This document shows positions 57,901-64,000 of a stretch of 64,000 nucleotides of DNA, one piece after another. The position numbers were made by a program, and so were the translations under genes. Each line of letters begins with the position of its first letter. Position 1 is the stretch's first letter. The stretch spans positions 18,154,587 through 18,218,586 of the forward strand of contig NC_089323.1 of assembly GCF_036669915.1 (NCBI RefSeq). The letters run 5' to 3'. Below the pieces are notes generated by a model that ran no database searches, was not told the origin of the DNA, and was given only the letters and a program-made list of their open reading frames with translations. Source of the DNA: Pocillopora verrucosa. Taxonomy: Eukaryota > Cnidaria > Anthozoa > Scleractinia > Pocilloporidae.

Positions 57901-60900
57901 ATTTTGAGACAACTTTTATTATTTTTTTTTGGTGGAACCAAACAAATTTATTCAGCCTAGTGCTTCTTAGCCCTTTTTTGCTCTCATCCTTATCTCTCTT
58001 TTGGCTTTCTTTATCTTGTTTATTGTTGCACTTCAAGTTTGCCAAGAGCACATATGCAGAAAAATGTTTTTGTTATTCATTTTCTTTATATAATACATTT
58101 GATTGTGCTATTGTTTTGCTCCTTTGACAATTTACCTTTTGTTTCATGTTGACTCTTAAACCTTTCTGTTCATTAAAGCTTTCAAGAACTGGGTACCCTG
58201 TTTTATGGGCAGAAGCCTGTGGACATGAGTACAGGACATTTTGCACAAAAGACTTTTCGCACAAGTCTTTTAGCACAAGTTTTGGACCGTTTGCACAATT
58301 CTTAGTGGTCATTTCGCACAATAATTATAAGTGAGAAACATCAATATAAAAGGTATACTAATTGATACTGATAAGACATTTCACCTTCACATGTCACTTT
58401 CAATAAGATCCTATGGTGAGAACATAAACATTTATTTACACAATAACTTCAACTAGATTGAAACGCTTGTGAACACGATCACTATTCTTACTTGAAGAAA
58501 GGAACAAATCTTTCTCTCTATGAAAATGTAAAGAACTCCCTATTCAAACGATTACTTCTTTTACTTTTCCTTTGTAAACGAAAAACCTTTTAGTTTTGAC
58601 AGTACATCATCCACTACAAACATATGAACATGATGACCCAACGCTAAGGACGCCATGTTGATTTCGAAAGTAATTGTCACCAATCCTCCCTCCTCTGAAG
58701 TCAAAGTAAAAACCTGCAAACTGTTTCACTTTTTATTTAAAAGGAGAAAAGACCTATTTACAAAATTTCTGTGTAAATATATAAAATTCAAGTTCGTGGC
58801 CATGTTACCCGACGAATCATGCATATTTTAACTCGCTACTCAGCCAAGACTTGTAGAAATTTAGCCCTTTCCTACATTCATTTAAGCTATAGTACATCTA
58901 GATTTCTTTATTTGTTTTGATCTTAAGTTTATATGATTACTTATCGGACGGCTAGTGTATAATCTTTGAATTATTTTGAATTCTTGAAACTTTCATGAAA
59001 TCATTTGTCTACATCACGGTCGCTATGATGCTTAACGATTGATACTGAACTCTCCATCGCTTAGGTAATTATTATTAGAATAATTTGAAAGGTTACTACT
59101 TAATAGATGTATTAAAATTTATGATCTGTAAAATGATACAGATTGAGCTTGTCTTTCTACAAGATCACTAGTTACTACCTACACTGACACATTCAAGTTG
59201 TCAAATCACAACACTTGCACGTGCCGACATTCGATGTGAATCACTCTCTGAATTTTGAGTTATTAACGTTGAACTATTTTTGCTGAAGGTACTACCAGTA
59301 TGCCTAATTTTCATTATAAAACGTAGAAGTTATTATGTAAATAAATGTCTACATTTTCACTGTTGGATCTTGTGAAGGTGAAATGTCTTATCAGTATCAA
59401 TCAGTATACCTGTTACATTGATGTTTCTCACTTATAATTATTGTGCGAAATGACCACTAAGAATTGTGAGAATGGTCAAAAACTTGTGCTAAAAGACTTG
59501 TGTGAAAAGTCTTTTGTGCGAAATGTCCGGTTACTGTGGACATCCCTCACCCTTGGTTCTCTAGCTACAACCTCAACGATAAACTTGAAGTGAAGCCTAG
59601 AGCTTTGACTCCTAATCAGCATTTTCTTACTTCAAAATGTAAGCGCATGGCACTCTTTCATTAATTGTGTCCTATGTTCTATTTTATAGGTACAAGCACA
59701 AAAGACCAACCCATAAATATTGTGAGAAGACTTTGCTCTCATACCCCTAAGGTTCCAGAAATTTATACATCAGAGCATTTGAAGAGTGTGCGCATCACGT
59801 TTAAGTCAGATGATTCGACAAATTTCATATCTGATGAGAGTGGAGTTGTTATTGGTTACGCTACTTTCAAAACAGGTATATTCTATTAGCTTAAACCCTT
59901 ACATGATAAAATACACAACACAATACTGACTGGGAGAATATGTTCAACAATCAAGAAATGTGTTAAATAGTGATCATTTCCTTTCTTCTCAGGACTTAAG
60001 TGTTTGATTCAGTGGAGATACTGTAATCATGAGAAACCAGATGTTAGTTACTTGTACAATGTAGGGATTAATCCTTTAACCCCTAAGAGTGACTAGCATC
60101 AAATTTCTCCTCACAGTATCACCCCTGAGTCACACATTAAGGTCACAAGAGTAAAAAAAATTATCACCAACCAATGGAGCTCTTGATTGTTAAACAAATT
60201 CTCCTTGTCAGCACCGTAGGAAATAAATAGAAAACAGTACAGAGAATATGCATACTGATGTTATTGTGTAAAAGGATTAAAGGGCTGAACTCTAAATAAA
60301 GATACACTAAGCCAAGCATTGTTGACTGTGGAGTCTCTCAGTGCCTCCATGTACTGTGGGATAACTGTGATCATGTTTGCCTTGGTAAGACCAGCACCAA
60401 GAAGAAATAAATTGTTGAAACATTGATTCATGAATTAGATGTCTTTTATGGTAACATTTAATTTTTCAATTTTGTTTTTATTTTTAAATGCAGAGTGCAT
60501 TGTGAAATATCATCTGTTAGTTGAGTCTTCCCAAGGTTGTCAGTAATTTTCAAGTGTCAGCTCTGTACATGTTTTTATCATAAGTAGGTGACGAATCACT
60601 GTTAACTGTTTCATTTTGGCTGTTTCCATGTCTTCCCTCTTCATCTTTTATGGAATTTTTATTGCAGCTCTTTGTTAAAAGAGATATTTCCTTATAAAAG
60701 AGTTTGTTTACTTAATTTATATGGGTTCACTAAATGTTTCTAACACTTTCAGTGTAAGGTCTTTTGTCTGAATTAAATATATTTTCAAAACAGTTTGCGT
60801 GTTTTAGTATGCATGAATTGTCAAGCTATGTTATTTTTAAGAGGTTTGTGAGAATTAATTTGTTTGTTCTCAATTTTTTCCCTTGCTGTATTAGAGACAA

Positions 60901-61474
60901 GATCACAAGCTGAGTAAGAAATTTTTCTTTTTAACGAAGTTACATAGCCAATAAAATTTTTAAAGGAAAGTTTGTTTTATTTTTTAAACATTTATTTGTT
61001 CCACGGATTCAGAGTATTTGATTTCCTGAATTCTGTCATTCATCGTTGAACAATTAGGCAAAAAATAAGTACTACCTATCAGTGGGGCACCATCTACTTG
61101 TAATAAACAGTGTCAAAATGATTATGCATCAGATTTTGAGTCATGAATACTAAATTAAATTTAAGTGATATATGTCACAGTATGGCATCATTAGCAGAGC
61201 AATGAGGGCTACAAGTTATAGATCAAAGTGTCTTTTTCTCAACTGGTTGAGTGGTGTATGAAGTGGGTACTAACTCTCATGTCCACCCACTGGGAAAATC
61301 TTCATATTTTTGTCATTTTAGTCAGTAACTTTTTGATAATTCTTTTTCTTTTTTCTTTGTTTTTTTTTAGATGCCTGGGCCTTCTAAATTCAACAACTAA
61401 ACCTTCAACAACTAAACCTTCAACAACTAAACCTACACCAACTAAACCTGCAACAACTCAACTCAATTCTACAG
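54968..61474 (+). CDS. Secreted or membrane CUB-domain protein with Thr/Pro/Lys-rich linker (3' end not resolved)
   Basis: Exons: 54968-55239, 56119-56313, 56746-56948, 59690-59875, 60895-60913 (19-nt microexon) and 61371-61474; phases agree throughout and the last donor (ACAG|GTTAGC) leads out of the model. The ATG at 54968 starts a typical signal peptide (FFLPSLMFGLSLL, cleavage near SFA|RCPP). Residues about 27-155 form CUB 1 with GTVHHSGFTDDNNLTCAF and GSLEIRVGCSG. CUB 2 (exons 3-4) has SGTLFTPKWPLTYIQNAYCE, a Cys/Asp turn CDPDRKD and ends YATFKTG. A linker with repeated STTKP follows, an O-glycosylation-type stalk. CUB domains bind proteins or sugars outside the cell. Without the microexon the frame would stop at once in the linker exon. 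A STTKP-like remnant at 63,605-63,640 may be a further exon, in which case the gene extends to or beyond the right edge. Confidence 0.75.
55697..55894 (+). mobile_element. Family A short inverted-repeat element, copy 7
   Basis: Intron 1 of the CUB gene. Ends TTAACCTTTTAACTCCC and GGGAGTTAAAGGGTTAA. Confidence 0.7.
56368..56720. mobile_element. Family D element, shorter copy, intron 2 of the CUB gene
   Basis: Shares CAGTAGCTGATTGACAATAT and AAGGCTGGAAATACTTG with 16,330-17,070. The left hairpin-like part (ATATCTCACAAGTGAG, GTGAGATATTGAG) is preserved. Confidence 0.45.
58227..59534. mobile_element. Mutator-like non-autonomous DNA transposon (1.3 kb, TIRs of about 165 bp, 9-bp TSD)
   Basis: Direct repeats TGTGGACAT at 58218-58226 and 59535-59543 flank long inverted arms: about 58,231-58,400 (GGACATTTTGCACAAAAGAC...) and about 59,365-59,530 (...GTCTTTTGTGCGAAATGTCC). 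Long TIRs and a 9-bp duplication fit the MULE class. No transposase frame is visible inside. It lies in the intron between the CUB 2 exons. Confidence 0.8.
60070..60282 (+). mobile_element. Family B short interspersed element, copy 5
   Basis: Best preserved copy, in an intron of the CUB gene. Starts CCTTTAACCCCTAAGAGTG and ends with GAATATGCATACTGATG and TGTAAAAGGATTAA. Confidence 0.65.
60895..60913 (+). other. 19-nt microexon of the CUB gene
   Basis: Flanked by GTATTAG on the left and GTAAGA on the right. It carries phase 1 in and phase 2 out, which is exactly what is needed to join the exon ending at 59875 to the Thr-rich exon at 61371. Predicted residues at the join are ETRSQAE. Confidence 0.6.
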
Positions 61475-64000
61475 GTTAGCCATCTCTTTGAAGTTAAACA
61501 GACAACTGAAAAACTCCTATAGCTGCCACAGTTTCCCTAAATTTTTCATCAAAATAATGCGCTGATCAATTCAAAACTGTAACACCCCCTTCCCCCCCTC
61601 TTCCTGGTAACCCACAGGCATGTGACTGTCCTCCATACTCAGGGGTAGGAAATTTGAACCTTCCATGGGTGGGGTTGGGAATTTGCACTCATACTGTCAA
61701 GTCTTTCCAGCATAACAAATGCATTTCTTCTTTTAATTTAGAGGTGTTTAAAGGTAATAAGTTCACTTTCGCTAGCAGATGGCATAGGGGGAAAGGTCTA
61801 TAAGAAAGTTGCTGCTGCAAATTTTGCCTTATATAAAGAAAAAAAAGGGACAATCAAATCCAGCACTTGGAGGGGTCATATAAACACAATTCTGACCCCA
61901 AGGGGGCAGGAATTTGAATGATTCCTCTAGTTCCTAATATAGATATTTTTGGCAAAATGTAATTAGTGAAAAAGAGACTGTTTTACAAGTAGGAAATTAA
62001 TGATAAAGATGCAGTGTTGGTGTCTTTTAAATTCTATAAGTTCTTTTGTTGAATGTCAAATACTGGTAAGTCCTCTCTCCACTCTGACGCCATACCTCCC
62101 ATATAGAAATAAAACCAATAATTCATTTCTAAGAATCTCTTGGGTCCGCACACCAGGCTGCATCTGTTTTGCTCACCATGGCTAGAGGGAAACATTTTGT
62201 TGACTGAAGTTGCCAATTTTGTGACCTGAGTTTGGCAGTCATGTACATGTAGCAAGTTGTAATGTTTTTATTACTTACAGTGTAGGGCTAATGGTCCATG
62301 GTTAAGATTATATGTATATTGTGCCCCTTAGGGTAGCACAAGCAGAAGAATTTTTTTTAGGAGTACTTCTGCAGGGAGTTGGAAAGGGTGGACTGTGCAA
62401 CATTGGTATGGCTTTAACTGGGTTTTGTGTTTTCTTGATTTTAGGAAGCAAGCTGTTGGCAAATTTCTTCTCTGTGGTCATTTGGACCATGGCCACCTTG
62501 GTATTTTGATTAACTCTTTGATTTATTTTGATTAACTCCCAAAAGTGATTAGCATGAAACTTCACCCCATACTATCTACACATTTTCCAGGAACAGGTGT
62601 TAAGAATACTCAAACTTATCAGATAGAAATTGTTATCTTGATCTAACACCAAATTCCTCTATCTGATATACATGGAAATGTGTAGGAGGTAGAGGGGAGA
62701 ATTAAAATTCAGATCTTGGGAGTTTAAGGGTGAAAGCAGGTTTTTAAATATTATTATTAATTAAATATTATGCTGTTAGAGATAGCAGAATGTTATAAGT
62801 ATGGTGAATTTCACTCAAAGGTGCCAAGGATTTGTATATTTTTATATTTGAGTAGGTCTTCTTGATCAAAGGTGGTCTTAAAAAGAAAAACTAAATGACT
62901 TTTTATTTAGCAAAGTTGTGTTCTGAGAATGATATTGCTTGAGAGGCATTACATGTGTATTAATTTGTTCTCAGTAGGATTTGTATTTGAAAAAATTAGG
63001 AAAATAAGGATTAACAAAAAGGAGAGAAACTCTTGATTTATGGTAGAGGTGGAAAATGCCACAGAAGGTTATTTATTTGATCATTAAAACTTAACTATCT
63101 ACTTTGTCTTTTAATAGTGGCATTTTTCTTTAGGTTAAAGCCAATGATTAAATTGTTTTACCCTGTGTAGCTGGTAATTAGCAGTTTGAAATTAAATTCA
63201 TCCAATTTTGGAGGGGGAAAATATGAGTTTTGGAAACAAAGGTTGCAAGGTTGCAAAATTTGCTTCTTTGTCTTTCATTTTCTTGCAATTTGATTGGTTA
63301 TTTTAAACAAGCCTTGAAATCTGATTGGTTGTTTTGTTTTTAGTGTAGCCTCCTCATTGGCTGGGAAAAATGGTGCAATTCATGAATAAATCGCACCAAT
63401 TAGAGCCAATCAGATTACAGGGACCACCAGTGATTTCAAAATGGGTTGTAATAAATTAGGTAATCCTCTGATCCCCTTCCCCCTTTCCTCACCCCATTCC
63501 TCCCTTCCCTCCTTTCTCCCCCCCTCCCCCCTCCCCCCTCCCCCTCTTCCCCTCTTCCCCCCTTCCCCCTCCTGTAATGATAAACTTATAATCTCTTGTT
63601 ATAGTGTCAAAGCATCAACCACCAAACCAGGGATTAGCTGAGCTAATATTAGATTCTCCTTACTAATTTACAAGAAAATGAGTAGCACCTTCCTGGGAGA
63701 ATAGCAAATCAAATCTTGGAAGTAGCACTAGGGGTGGGAATCTCTCTAAAGGTAAGTATTTAGGGATACTCTTCTCCATCCCCTTGGTACCCAGAGATAT
63801 TTTCCTGTACACTGCTTCAAAGCACGGGTCAGTGTTCCCACTGCTAAGTGATTAATTCTTGTCATGATTGACAAATGCTATAAAAGTTATCTGTTTTATA
63901 TTGTAGATTAAAGATGGTAAAGTTTAAATGTCACCATTTGTAAAATAATGATTACTATATGTAGTTTATGGGTTAGTGCTGTATAGGGTCTGTTTTAACT
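61475..64000. other. Right edge: intron or 3' region of the CUB gene
   Basis: The donor at 61474 implies further exons. The only candidate I see is 63,605-63,640, which reads SVKASTTKPGIS before a stop in the frame that resembles the STTKP linker; its phase does not match the donor at 61474 directly. A short repeat with ends AACTCCCAAAAG and TTGGGAGTTTAAGGG lies at 62,525-62,731. Confidence 0.35.
63476..63575. repeat. Polypyrimidine C/T-rich tract
   Basis: About 100 bases of nearly pure C and T (CCCTCC-type units) shortly before the TATAG acceptor-like site at 63,604. It can form triplex or i-motif structures and may also act as a splice polypyrimidine tract. Confidence 0.7.

Overview
The window is animal nuclear DNA: AT-rich, with GT-AG introns, no operons, long introns and many short inverted-repeat elements. 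Repeat families, gene content and intron-rich genes next to an intronless TPR-CHAT gene suggest an anthozoan cnidarian, most likely a stony coral. This is a judgement from pattern; no search was run.

Layout. (1) 1-19,060: two tandem plus-strand copies of a caspase-like peptidase C14 gene. Copy 1 enters from the left edge and only its last five exons are present (857-3,479). Copy 2 is complete (7,030-17,914; 12 coding exons, 779 codons). Its His (YYSGHG) and Cys (DCCFSG) motifs, QTPQ segment, beta-rich 'LDAGFLQGVVEG' segment and a DUF4384-like C-terminus give a layout typical of bacterial caspase-family proteins. (2) 19,577-26,522, minus strand: ten phase-consistent exons for a protein of about 1,271 aa with an N-terminal helical region, a Roc GTPase, COR, a Cys/His-rich module, a family-4-type glycosyltransferase and a hydrophilic tail. 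Its upstream region is tandemly duplicated (26,515-29,634). (3) 33,297-36,716, plus strand: a single-exon protein of 1,139 aa with about 15 TPRs and a CHAT (caspase-HetF-associated) protease domain with its His and Cys. (4) 39,479-45,507, minus strand: a 12-exon, 398-aa SHIPPO/PGP-repeat protein recognisable as CIMAP2/LEXM. A 171-aa unidentified ORF (46,646-47,161) is divergently placed. (5) 47-54.6 kb: mostly transposon-derived sequence, including a 3.3-kb element with terminal inverted repeats and 9-bp target duplications. (6) 54,968 to the right edge, plus strand: a secreted or membrane CUB-domain protein with two CUB modules, a 19-nt microexon and a Thr/Pro/Lys-rich linker; its 3' end is outside the window.

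Most notable: within 37 kb lie two families of clan CD (caspase-fold) protease, C14 and TPR-CHAT, and a Roc-COR/glycosyltransferase fusion. All three resemble components of prokaryotic conflict or cell-death systems and of cnidarian innate-immune repertoires. Whether they work together is inference; the sequence shows only proximity.

Exon models were built by hand from splice consensus, reading-frame continuity, phase agreement and, for the C14 genes, paralogue comparison. Untranslated exons and the end of the glycosyltransferase gene are least certain. Repeat coordinates are accurate to roughly 5-20 bases unless target duplications fix them.
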